A stretch of DNA of 33,005 bases, from contig DBXM01000012.1 in NCBI GenBank assembly GCA_002309655.1, positions 1 to 33,005 on the forward strand. The letters are read 5' to 3'. The notes beneath the pieces were generated by a model. The model did no database searches. It was given only the letters and a program-made list of their open reading frames with translations, and was not told the DNA's origin. The first letter of the stretch is position 1. Each line of letters starts with the position of its first letter. Positions 8,802 through 16,097 of the stretch are shown in pieces. Position numbers and translations under genes: made by a program. Source of the DNA: Mageeibacillus sp. UBA1212 (GTDB lineage: Bacteria; Bacillota; Clostridia; UBA1212).

Positions 8802-11048
8802 ATGGAAAAAATCAGGGGAACCGTTTCGGGAGTAATATACGAGAACGACGACACCGGGTACAGAGTGTGCGACGTGGAGGGCGACAACGGGGAGTTTTTC
8901 ACCGTAACCGGCCAGATGCCGCCGCTGTACACCGGCGAGATAATCGAGGCGGAGGGAACGTGGAGCGAGCATCCGAGCTACGGTCCGCAGTTCAAGGCCG
9001 TGTCGATCGTTCTGTCGCTGCCTTCCGACACGGAGGGCATTCGCGCATTTCTCGCGTCGGGTCTCATTCCCGGAATCGGCCCCGTTCTCGCTTCGAAGAT
9101 CGTCAAAAAGTTCGGGCCGGCCACGTTTCAGACCGTCGAACTGTTCCCGGAGAGGCTTGCCGAGGTGCCGGGAATTACCGCCAAAAAGGCGCGTGCGATT
9201 CAGGAGGCGTTCGAGAAGCACCGCGAAAGCAGCGACACTGTGATGTTTTTCTCGAAATTCGGCGTCGGCACCCGGCTCGCGATGGAGATGTACAGGCGCT
9301 ACGGAGAGTCCGCCGTCGAGCACGTCTCGAACGACCCGTACTTCGCGGTGGGAACGGTGCGCGGGTTCGCGTTTGCCACGGCTGAGCGGATCGCCAACGA
9401 ACTCGGCTTCGCGCAGGACTGCCCGGAGAGGCTGAGAGCGTACGTGGTTCACATGCTGGGACTTGCCGCCGGCGAGGGTCACGTGTTCGTGCCTGCGGAC
9501 ACACTTTTTGCCGAAATAAAGAGAAAAACGGGCATCGAACGCAGCGAGTTTGACGACGAGCTCAGGGTGCTTTCCGGCAAGAAAAAAATCAAGGTTGAGG
9601 AACTGACGGACAGCGAGGGGAACACCGTTACGGCTGTGTGGCTCTGCTACCTTTACGAGGCGGAGCGCGGAATCGAGAAGAAGCTCCGGGAACTGGCGTC
9701 CAGGCCGCAGGAGGCGGATCAGGCGAGGATCGAGAAGCGCATCAAACGCTTCGAGAAGGAGAGCGGCATCGAGCTCGACGAAAAGCAGAAAAGCGCGGTC
9801 GCGGCTGCCGCGGTGAACGGCGTCAGCGTGATCACCGGCGGACCGGGAACCGGCAAGACGACGATAATCAAGGCGATTCTTTACGTTCTGCGTGACATGG
9901 GCGTGAAGACCTTTCTCGCCGCGCCCACCGGCAGAGCCGCAAAAAGGATGTCGAACGCGTGCGACGAAGAGGCGAAGACGATTCACCGCCTTCTTGAGCC
10001 GGACTTTTCCAGCCTGAACCTGGAGCCGGGCGAAGAGGTCGGCGACGAGGACATGAAGTTCAGGCACAACGCCGCGAACCCCCTTGAAGCGGATTGCATC
10101 ATTCTCGACGAGGTGTCGATGGTCGACACGGTTCTGATGTTCCGGCTGCTCGAGGCGGTCAGAACGGGAAGCAGACTTGTGCTTGTTGGCGACAACGACC
10201 AGCTGCCTTCTGTGGGCCCGGGAAGGGTGCTTCGCGACATTATCGCCTCTAATGCCTTTGAGACCACAAGACTCGACTACATTTACAGGCGCGACAGCGA
10301 CAGCTACATTTCCTACAACGCCCACCTCGTGAACACCGGCGAAATGCCCGAAATGAACGTGCGCGGAGGAGATTTCTTCCGCCTCAACCCGGGAAGCCAG
10401 CATGAATGCCTCGAAAACGCCGCCGCGCTCGTGAAGACGCGTCTTCCCGCCGCCTACGGCCTCGACCCGTTCACGGATATTCAGGTGATAACCCCGAACA
10501 AACGCGGTCCCTGCGGCAGTGAGGCGCTCAACCAGATCCTTCAGGAGACGCTCAACCCGCCCCACAAGGGATGCGAGGAGATACAGGTGCGCGACACGGT
10601 TTTCCGGACCGGCGACCGCGTCATGCAGACCAAGAACAACTACGAGCTCGAGTGGGAGGACTACGACGACCCTTCGATTTACGGCGCAGGCGTTTTCAAC
10701 GGCGAGATGGGCCGCGTTGCGAGAATCGACCGGCAGGAAAAGATGCTTTACGTTCTTTTCGACGACAACCGCTACGTGGCATACGACTTCGTGGAGATGG
10801 CCGAGCTTGAGCTTTGCTACGCGATTACCGTTCACAAGAGCCAGGGAAGCGAATTCGACTACTGCATCATTTCGATCTGCGGCGTCACGCCCACGCTGAT
10901 GACCAGGAACCTGCTCTACACCGCAATCACGCGCGCGAAAAAGCTGTGCGTCATTCTCGGCACGACAGAAGCTCTCGCTGAGATGATCGGGAACAACCGG
11001 GAGATCAGAAGGTACACTTCTCTTTTTAAAAACGGAAGATTCGAGTAA
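8802..11048 (+). CDS. recD2: ATP-dependent DNA helicase, RecD2 family
   Basis: Superfamily 1B 5'-3' DNA helicase that works without RecBC in Firmicutes, linked to repair and fork integrity. The 748 residues show an N-terminal OB-like region (about 1-80), tandem helix-hairpin-helix motifs (SGLIPGIGPVLASKIVKKFG and the following EVPGITAKKARAI), Walker A GGPGTGKTT from residue 346, and Walker B CIILDEVSMVD. Motif III is LVLVGDNDQLPSVGPG, and the C-terminal motifs are YAITVHKSQGSEFDY and LLYTAITRAKKL. CGGAG at 8791-8795 sets the ATG at 8802. The gene stands alone: it is followed by a 249 bp stretch with a structured repeat instead of the comF often found next to it. Confidence 0.95.
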   Translation: MEKIRGTVSGVIYENDDTGYRVCDVEGDNGEFFTVTGQMPPLYTGEIIEAEGTWSEHPSYGPQFKAVSIVLSLPSDTEGIRAFLASGLIPGIGPVLASKIVKKFGPATFQTVELFPERLAEVPGITAKKARAIQEAFEKHRESSDTVMFFSKFGVGTRLAMEMYRRYGESAVEHVSNDPYFAVGTVRGFAFATAERIANELGFAQDCPERLRAYVVHMLGLAAGEGHVFVPADTLFAEIKRKTGIERSEFDDELRVLSGKKKIKVEELTDSEGNTVTAVWLCYLYEAERGIEKKLRELASRPQEADQARIEKRIKRFEKESGIELDEKQKSAVAAAAVNGVSVITGGPGTGKTTIIKAILYVLRDMGVKTFLAAPTGRAAKRMSNACDEEAKTIHRLLEPDFSSLNLEPGEEVGDEDMKFRHNAANPLEADCIILDEVSMVDTVLMFRLLEAVRTGSRLVLVGDNDQLPSVGPGRVLRDIIASNAFETTRLDYIYRRDSDSYISYNAHLVNTGEMPEMNVRGGDFFRLNPGSQHECLENAAALVKTRLPAAYGLDPFTDIQVITPNKRGPCGSEALNQILQETLNPPHKGCEEIQVRDTVFRTGDRVMQTKNNYELEWEDYDDPSIYGAGVFNGEMGRVARIDRQEKMLYVLFDDNRYVAYDFVEMAELELCYAITVHKSQGSEFDYCIISICGVTPTLMTRNLLYTAITRAKKLCVILGTTEALAEMIGNNREIRRYTSLFKNGRFE

Positions 11049-11063
11049 GCACTGCTTTAATGC

Positions 11064-11259
11064 TCTTTACGCAAGCGGCAAATAGTATCAAACTACGTAT
11101 GAGCGTATTTCAATGAAGTTCGTGTATTTCCGCTGATTTGTGAGAGTATATGGTGTCTTACGACAATTGCTTGCCGCTTGCTTTGCGCGAGCTCCCCTCT
11201 CGCAGTACACTTGTACAGCTTCGGGGTCGCGCACGCAAAAATAGCTATTAAATCAGCGC
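11064..11259 (+). repeat. Structured intergenic repeat, copy A
   Basis: This non-coding stretch resembles the reverse complement of part of 15930-16080. Shared blocks are CTTTACGCAA, CAATTGCT, TTGCTTTGCGCG, CCTCTCGCAGTA and TACAGCTTCGG. Stem 1 is GCAAGCGGCAA (11071-11081) with TTGCCGCTTGC (11171-11181), 11 of 11 paired. Stem 2 is GCGCGA (11185-11190) with TCGCGC (11227-11232), with CCCC/GGGG inside. It is capped by GTAC-ACTT-GTAC (11204-11215). A further arm CGCTGATTT (11131-11139) / AAATCAGCG (11250-11258) crosses stem 1 and would form an alternative fold or pseudoknot. Unlike copy B it shows no GTGGAAACGAC ends. It is sense-oriented relative to the gene at 11298. Confidence 0.75.
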
Positions 11260-11297
11260 TTACTAATAGACAGACCCCTGCGGAGGATGTTGCGAAA

Positions 11298-12197
11298 ATG
11301 ATTTTCTACCAGACTGCACTGTATTTTGAAGCCGTACCGGCAATTGAGCGGTACGGGCTTTCGTGCGTGTACCGGAAAGGCGGGCTGAGCCTTTTCGCGG
11401 GCGAAAAGGACGAAGCGGGAAGGTTTTCCGGAGCGGCGGCGGTTGCCGTCACCGGGACCGGTTCCTATGCCGCCGCCGCGGGCGTGGCGTTTATGCTGGG
11501 AATGCTGGGCGCGGGTGAAGGCGATGTGTTCGTGAATTACGGAGCAGGCGGGGCGTCGCGCGAATCCGGCCTAAAAATAGGGGAAACAGTGCGGTGTATA
11601 AAAGCGGTTCGCGAGGGCGAGCGGGCGGTATATCCCGACGTGCTTCTGGGCTCGGGGTTCAGAAACGCCGCCGCTTTTTGCGTGAACGGCGCGGCGGCGC
11701 AATTCGTTAAACGTGACGGAGAACTGCCGGTTGTTTTTGACAACGAGTCGTACGGGGCGCTTTTCGCGGCAATGCGGGTGCTGGGCCCGGAGGCGTGCTT
11801 TTCGCTTAAAACAGTCACGGATTTTGCGGAGGAGACTGCCGCAAAGGGCGGGAAAATAGACCCTAAGACAACCACGGAGCTGCTCAGGACTTCGTCGGCG
11901 GGTATTTTTGAGGCGGTCGAAAAGTGGGCCGCGGAGATTTCAAATGCGTCGTTAAAGAGCAGGGATTCGTTCACGTTCGACGCGGAGACGGAGGCCGCGA
12001 TTGAGGCGCTGGCGTCGTCGCTCGGACTGACGTTTTCGAACCGCGAAACTTTGAAAAATACCGTGCGGCGGGACGTTCTGCTCGGAAAGGACGACACCGC
12101 GCTTTTGAGGTCGCTCGTTCCCGCACCGGAGGACGTGCCGGCGGACAAACAGGGCCGCGCGAAGCTGTTCGCGGAAATTCTCGGAAAGCTGGGGTGA
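11298..12197 (+). CDS. Nucleoside phosphorylase/nucleosidase superfamily protein
   Basis: I recognise the superfamily but not the substrate. Several segments fit the purine nucleoside phosphorylase / MTA-SAH nucleosidase fold. GTGSYAAAAGVAFMLGML and the following DVFVNYGAGGA correspond to the usual glycine-rich strand and NTGxAGG loop. DNESYGALFAAM corresponds to the ribose-binding acidic helix, and LKTVTDFAEE to the (V/I)SD segment whose Asp contacts the base. From the ATG at 11298 the protein has 299 residues. The frame is open back to 11178, but that extension lies in the structured repeat, and GGAGG at 11282-11286 supports 11298. The stop is 6 bp from the TTG of the radical-SAM gene, so the two are coupled. 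A nucleosidase beside a radical-SAM enzyme could clear 5'-deoxyadenosine; that role is inference. Confidence 0.7.
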   Translation: MIFYQTALYFEAVPAIERYGLSCVYRKGGLSLFAGEKDEAGRFSGAAAVAVTGTGSYAAAAGVAFMLGMLGAGEGDVFVNYGAGGASRESGLKIGETVRCIKAVREGERAVYPDVLLGSGFRNAAAFCVNGAAAQFVKRDGELPVVFDNESYGALFAAMRVLGPEACFSLKTVTDFAEETAAKGGKIDPKTTTELLRTSSAGIFEAVEKWAAEISNASLKSRDSFTFDAETEAAIEALASSLGLTFSNRETLKNTVRRDVLLGKDDTALLRSLVPAPEDVPADKQGRAKLFAEILGKLG

Positions 12198-12203
12198 CGC
12201 GCA

Positions 12204-13220
12204 TTGATCGACATTGTATATATTGAACGCGACGCTCTCGGATATCCGATGACCGGGCGGGCGTTCAAGGCGCTTCCCAAGGCGGAGCACGTGATCATCG
12301 ACTCGTGGGAGGACGTTTTCTACCGCAAAAACCAGAATTTCCGGCTGCAGAAGGGCGCGCAGAAGCTCATTCTCGCCATGAACCGTTCCGGATTTATCAG
12401 GAAGGGCTCGAAAAACTGTCAAAATTTCGGCGCGGACAGCTTCTACTACTGCTCGCCGGTCAGGAATTGCATCTCCGGGTGCGAGTACTGCTACCTGCAG
12501 GGAATGCTTTCGAGCGCGAATCTGCTCGCGTTCGTGAACACGGACGACTGCTTCGAGGAGCTGCGCGGCCTTCTGAAGGCGGAAAATATCGGGAAGGAGC
12601 GGAAAATGCTGCTCCCGGTGACCTACGACAACGACCTCTACACGCTCGAGAAGGTGTTCGGGCTGGTGGGAAGCTGGGCGGAATTTCTGGCAGCGGAAAA
12701 GCCGGAAGGGCTGACGGTGGAGGTCAGGACCAAGTGCGGTACGAAGGCGTTCGCGGAGGCGGGGCTGAAAGCGTCGGAAAATATGGTCTTCACGTGGTCG
12801 GTGGCGCCGGAGGAGAACATCAAGCGGTTCGAGCCGAGAACGTCGCCACTCAGGGCCAGAATCGACGCGGCGCTTCACTGCGCGGACGCGGGGCAGAGGG
12901 TGCGGTTGGCGTTCGACCCGTTGCTTGCGGTAGGGTGCGACTGGCAAAAAGGCTACGACGACCTCTGCGCGCTGCTGGCGGAAACGGGGCTCTCGAGGAA
13001 GGTTGAGGCGGTCGGCGTCGGCTGCTTCCGGATTCCCGCGGACTATCTCAGAATCATGCGCAAGAACGCGCCCGAGTCGCCGCTGGCGTTCGACAGGTAC
13101 GAATACAAGGACGGCACGAACGGCTACCCGGACGAAAAGCAGGCGCTGGTCACCGGCTACGTTAAGCAAAAACTGGAGGAGTGCGGCGTTCCGCGCGAGA
13201 AGATATACAGCTACAGCTGA
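12204..13220 (+). CDS. Radical-SAM protein of the spore photoproduct lyase family
   Basis: Spore photoproduct lyase repairs UV-made thymine dimers in germinating spores using a 4Fe-4S cluster and S-adenosylmethionine. This 338-residue protein matches the family in length and layout. The cluster motif CISGCEYCYLQG (Cys-x3-Cys-x2-Cys) is at about residues 90-101, and RFEPRTSPLRARIDAALHCA resembles the FEPGTSPLxxRIEAA segment of SplB. By eye, the SplB segment ACTSD, which carries the catalytic hydrogen-donor cysteine 141, aligns with PVTYD here, so that cysteine seems missing. I therefore give no gene symbol: it may be an SPL paralogue with different chemistry or a different donor residue. The start is TTG with GGGGTGA upstream. 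Confidence 0.8.
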   Translation: MIDIVYIERDALGYPMTGRAFKALPKAEHVIIDSWEDVFYRKNQNFRLQKGAQKLILAMNRSGFIRKGSKNCQNFGADSFYYCSPVRNCISGCEYCYLQGMLSSANLLAFVNTDDCFEELRGLLKAENIGKERKMLLPVTYDNDLYTLEKVFGLVGSWAEFLAAEKPEGLTVEVRTKCGTKAFAEAGLKASENMVFTWSVAPEENIKRFEPRTSPLRARIDAALHCADAGQRVRLAFDPLLAVGCDWQKGYDDLCALLAETGLSRKVEAVGVGCFRIPADYLRIMRKNAPESPLAFDRYEYKDGTNGYPDEKQALVTGYVKQKLEECGVPREKIYSYS

Positions 13221-13267
13221 GCTTTTTGCATTATTGATGCGGCTGTGAGAAGAAAAGGCGGTTAAAT

Positions 13268-13975
13268 ATGAAAAACTGTATTGTGACAGGGGCGACTTCC
13301 GGCATCGGGAAGGCGATCGCCGCGAGGCTGGTTAAAGAGGGATACACGGTTTACGGACTGGGACGCGACTTTTCAGGAGTTGATGACATTCCCGACGGGG
13401 ACGGTTTGTTTGCGGGGATAACGTGCGACCTTAGGGACGCGAACGCGCTTGAGGTAACCGCGGAATTTCTCAAAAAGAAGGCAAAAACGGTCGACGTTCT
13501 CGTCAACTGCGCGGGCGTCGCGTACTACGGCGTGGCGGAGAGCCTGACCCCGGAACAGATCTCGGAAATGGTCGACGTGAACGTGAAAGCGCCGCTCATT
13601 CTGACATCGGTTCTCCTTCCCGCGCTGCGCGAATCCGCCGGCGTCATTGTGAACGTCTCCTCGGTAACAGCCAAGCGCGACTCGAACACCCACGGCGCGG
13701 CTTATGGCGCCACGAAGGCAGCTTTGACGTCGTTCGGCACAAGCCTTTTTGAAGAGGCACGCAAACACGGCGTGCGCGTCGTGAACCTCCACCCCGACCT
13801 GACCGCCACCAACCTCTACCGCAATGCGGATTTCACTGTCAGCGGTGAACCCGACAGCACGCTCACTCCCGAGGACGTGGCCGGCGCCGCGATGTTCGCG
13901 ATCAACGCCCGTGAGGGAATGTGCGTCACGGACATAACGGTGAGGCCGCAGAGGAACAGGATCGTCAAGAAATAG
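13268..13975 (+). CDS. Short-chain dehydrogenase/reductase (SDR)
   Basis: NAD(P)-dependent oxidoreductase of the classical SDR family; the substrate cannot be told from sequence. The 235 residues contain the cofactor motif TGATSGIG at 7-14, the structural LVNCAGVAYYG, the active-site serine in VNVSSVTAKR (about 133) and the catalytic YGATK with Y146 and K150. Length is normal. The ATG is preceded by AAGGCGG. It lies 47 bp after the radical-SAM gene, so it may share that transcript, and it ends just before a strong terminator. Confidence 0.88.
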   Translation: MKNCIVTGATSGIGKAIAARLVKEGYTVYGLGRDFSGVDDIPDGDGLFAGITCDLRDANALEVTAEFLKKKAKTVDVLVNCAGVAYYGVAESLTPEQISEMVDVNVKAPLILTSVLLPALRESAGVIVNVSSVTAKRDSNTHGAAYGATKAALTSFGTSLFEEARKHGVRVVNLHPDLTATNLYRNADFTVSGEPDSTLTPEDVAGAAMFAINAREGMCVTDITVRPQRNRIVKK

Positions 13976-14001
13976 TCTTAGATTTATAAGGAAAAACGAC
14001 G

Positions 14002-14032
14002 AAAAGCCCGGACACTCAGCGTCCGGGCTTTT
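14002..14032. terminator. Bidirectional rho-independent terminator
   Basis: AAAAGCCCGGAC (14002-14013), loop ACTCAGC, GTCCGGGCTTTT (14021-14032): a perfect 12 bp stem with T-runs on both strands. It sits between the plus-strand SDR gene and the convergent minus-strand ATPase gene and probably ends both transcripts. Confidence 0.9.
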
Positions 14033-14051
14033 CGCCTAAATTAAGGTAAAT

Positions 14052-14753
14052 TCACGTCCTCGAGAACAGCAGCTTCACGTACTCGTCCATGAGCAGAATC
14101 TCCTCCGGCGGGAAGAGCGCCTCGGCGCACGCAACCGCAGAGGGATTCTTTTTCATGACCGCCCGGCAGCGCACCGGCAGGCCGAGTTGTTTCGCGATGG
14201 CGTCGGTCTTCGAGCTCCCGTGGGCAATCGTTTTGTGGTCGGTGTAGTCGAGCAGATTGCTGTTGTCGAGAATCTCATCGATTCCGGTCAGCGTCGCGTT
14301 TTCGATTTCGCGGAACACCTTGAGCGCCGACTCCGGATCGGACGTGAACGGACGGAACGGGTTCATCACGAAGTAGACCGTGTGCGGCCTGTTGTTGATA
14401 ATGTCCGCGTAGTACCCGCACGCGCGCGCGCCAAGGTCGTCGCCGCCGATGTCGAGAATCACGTACGAGGACCGGTCCTCGATAATGGACGCCATTTTGC
14501 CGGTCAGGGCGGGCGCGTCGACGTTCGTGTTGGCGTAGAGCATCGTCTCGACGGTAATTCCGTGCGCCTCGAGAACCTCGCGGGCGTCTGCGCTCCGGAA
14601 GAACGGGTTGATGATGTCCATGTCGATGAGCGCCACCTTCGCGTCCGGCTTCGTTCTTTTGAGGTCGAGCGCGAAGTTGACCGCGACCTCGGTCTTGCCA
14701 CTGCCGAAGTGCCCCGTGAATATGTAAAGATGCGGTTCGTTTTTGTAGAGCAT
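14052..14753 (-). CDS. P-loop ATPase, MinD/ParA-like, function unknown
   Basis: A 233-residue cytosolic protein with an N-terminal Walker A, TGHFGSGKTEVAVNFA (about residues 13-28), followed by KVALIDMDIINPFFRS and VILDIGGDDLGARACGYY. This resembles the CobQ/MinD/ParA nucleotide-binding fold. The P-loop has GSGKT and not the deviant KGGxxK lysine of true ParA/MinD. No membrane helix is present. Related ATPases occur in Clostridia, often near 2-oxoacid:ferredoxin oxidoreductase genes; none is present here. It starts 33 bp after prmA ends on the same strand, with CGGAG 6 nt before the ATG, so it is probably transcribed with prmA. Function is not predictable from this window. Confidence 0.75.
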   Translation of the reverse strand: MLYKNEPHLYIFTGHFGSGKTEVAVNFALDLKRTKPDAKVALIDMDIINPFFRSADAREVLEAHGITVETMLYANTNVDAPALTGKMASIIEDRSSYVILDIGGDDLGARACGYYADIINNRPHTVYFVMNPFRPFTSDPESALKVFREIENATLTGIDEILDNSNLLDYTDHKTIAHGSSKTDAIAKQLGLPVRCRAVMKKNPSAVACAEALFPPEEILLMDEYVKLLFSRT

Positions 14754-14786
14754 ATAAAACTCCGGGATTGTTGTATGTCAGAATTT

Positions 14787-15746
14787 TCAGGGAAGGGGGT
14801 TCTTCGCGAGAACGGCCGCGCACCAGCCTTTTTCGGTGAGCAGCTCGCGAATCCCGAGCCCGAGGCGCGCGCACTCTTTTTCAACGTCGCCGAGCCGCGT
14901 GTCGATAATTCCCGAAACGATAATGACGCCGCCCGCTTCGAGAAGGCGCTCCGTGTCGGGAAGCAGGCGGATTATGATGTCGGCGACGATGTTGGCCGTT
15001 ATCACCGAAAACCTGCCGTGCACTTTCGCCGCCAGATCACCGTGAATGAGCTCGAACTTTTCTCCGACCCCGTTCAGCACCGCGTTTTCGCCCGCGATCT
15101 TGACCGACAGCGCGTCGATGTCCACACCGGTCGCGGTTTTGGCCCCGAGAAGAAGCCCTGCGATCCCAAGAATGCCGCTGCCCGTTCCAACGTCCAGCAG
15201 CGTCGTACCGTCCGTCACGTACTTTTCAAGAAGGGTGAGGCAGAGCCGCGTCGTCTCGTGCTGCCCGGACCCGAAGGCCATTCCCGGGTCGATAACGATC
15301 TCCCTGCGGCTGCTTTTCGCCGCCGCTTTTCCCTCCGCTGACTTTCTGTCGTTCTCGAGTTCCCACGACGGTATAAGACGCAACTTTTCACCTATATTTA
15401 GAGGTTTAAAGAACTTCTTCCAGTTGTTCGCCCAGTCCTCTTCGCACACGCTTCCGCACGCAAGTTCGTACTTGATTCCCGCCTCCGCAAGCTTCTCTTC
15501 AAGGAACGTCCTGAACTCGCGCGGGTTCTCCTCGGGGCTCACGTAAACGTGAATTTTCGCCGTCGAACGGTCCTTCGCGAGCAGCTCCTCGTCAATGACC
15601 TCGACCGGCCCGAAAAGCTTGAGGTCGTCCTCGAGCGTCGAGTAGTCCTCAATGTAAAGACCGCGGGAAACGATCATCCCCGCGATTGCCTCCGCTGCGT
15701 CAAGCTCCGCGACGTCAACTTTAATTACGAGATCTGTCCAATCCAT
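14787..15746 (-). CDS. prmA: Ribosomal protein L11 methyltransferase
   Basis: SAM-dependent enzyme that methylates lysine side chains and the N-terminus of ribosomal protein L11. The 319 residues comprise an N-terminal substrate-recognition domain (from MDWTDLVIKVDV to about 110) and a Rossmann methyltransferase domain. Typical features are EDWANNWKKFFKPLNIGEKL, IDPGMAFGSGQHETTRLCL and the SAM loop LLDVGTGSGILGIAG, then VDIDALSVKIAGENAVLNGV and ITANIVADII. The frame is open upstream to 15824, but that extension runs into the structured repeat. The ATG at 15746 has AAGGA 12 nt upstream and matches the family start. Confidence 0.94.
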   Translation of the reverse strand: MDWTDLVIKVDVAELDAAEAIAGMIVSRGLYIEDYSTLEDDLKLFGPVEVIDEELLAKDRSTAKIHVYVSPEENPREFRTFLEEKLAEAGIKYELACGSVCEEDWANNWKKFFKPLNIGEKLRLIPSWELENDRKSAEGKAAAKSSRREIVIDPGMAFGSGQHETTRLCLTLLEKYVTDGTTLLDVGTGSGILGIAGLLLGAKTATGVDIDALSVKIAGENAVLNGVGEKFELIHGDLAAKVHGRFSVITANIVADIIIRLLPDTERLLEAGGVIIVSGIIDTRLGDVEKECARLGLGIRELLTEKGWCAAVLAKNPLP

Positions 15747-15811
15747 GTTGCGACTAAATCCTTTCTTATTTTTTGTGAGAATTGCGCTAAGCGCCAAAAA
15801 TCGGCTTTTCT

Positions 15812-16097
15812 GTGGAAACGACAAGTTGCAGGTTATTTTTGCGTGAGTCCGTCCGAAACCGCAATCGCCTCAGGCACCTTATCCCCAGACGCCGCAGCTT
15901 TATGTTGGCGTCACGAACGATTCTGGGCTTTGCCCAGTCAAGTGAGGGGCGCAACATAAAGTGCGGCTCCGAAGCTGTATGAAAATACTGCGAGAGGTTC
16001 GCACGCGCAAAGCAATTCGCTCAGCAATTGCCGGAGGCACCTTATTCTTTCTTTTTTCGAGCGAATTGCGTAAAGAACCGCAAATCGTCGTTTCCAC
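15812..16097 (-). repeat. Structured intergenic repeat, copy B, MITE-like
   Basis: A 286 bp non-coding element bounded by inverted GTGGAAACGAC (15812-15822) and GTCGTTTCCAC (16087-16097). Similarity between the ends continues inward (TTGC, GGTT, TTT). It abuts the ispE stop codon with no gap and lies before prmA. Read on the minus strand, stem 1 is formed by 16059-16069 and 16012-16022 (GCAATTCGCTC / GAGCGAATTGC). Stem 2 is GTGCG/CGCAC with GTAT-TTTC-ATAC at the tip. Next comes a 10 bp stem CTTTATGTTG/CAACATAAAG enclosing CTGGGC-AAA-GCCCAG. ATAAGGTGCCT occurs twice, the second copy followed by a relative of the sequence after the first. No gene is supported inside it. Either a miniature transposable element or a structured RNA is possible. 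Confidence 0.75.

Noticed and set aside
8778..10835. 685-codon antisense open frame opposite recD2
   Set aside because: Same mirror effect; RecD2 motifs on the plus strand are complete.
11178..11297. N-terminal extension of the nucleosidase-like protein
   Set aside because: The extension is a translation of structured repeat copy A. The same peptide pattern appears when copy B is translated, and the ribosome binding site supports 11298.
15747..15824. N-terminal extension of PrmA
   Set aside because: Runs into repeat copy B; the ATG at 15746 gives the family-typical start.
15890..16080. tRNA or known riboswitch in repeat copy B
   Set aside because: No cloverleaf, T-loop GTTCRA consensus or known riboswitch core could be identified.
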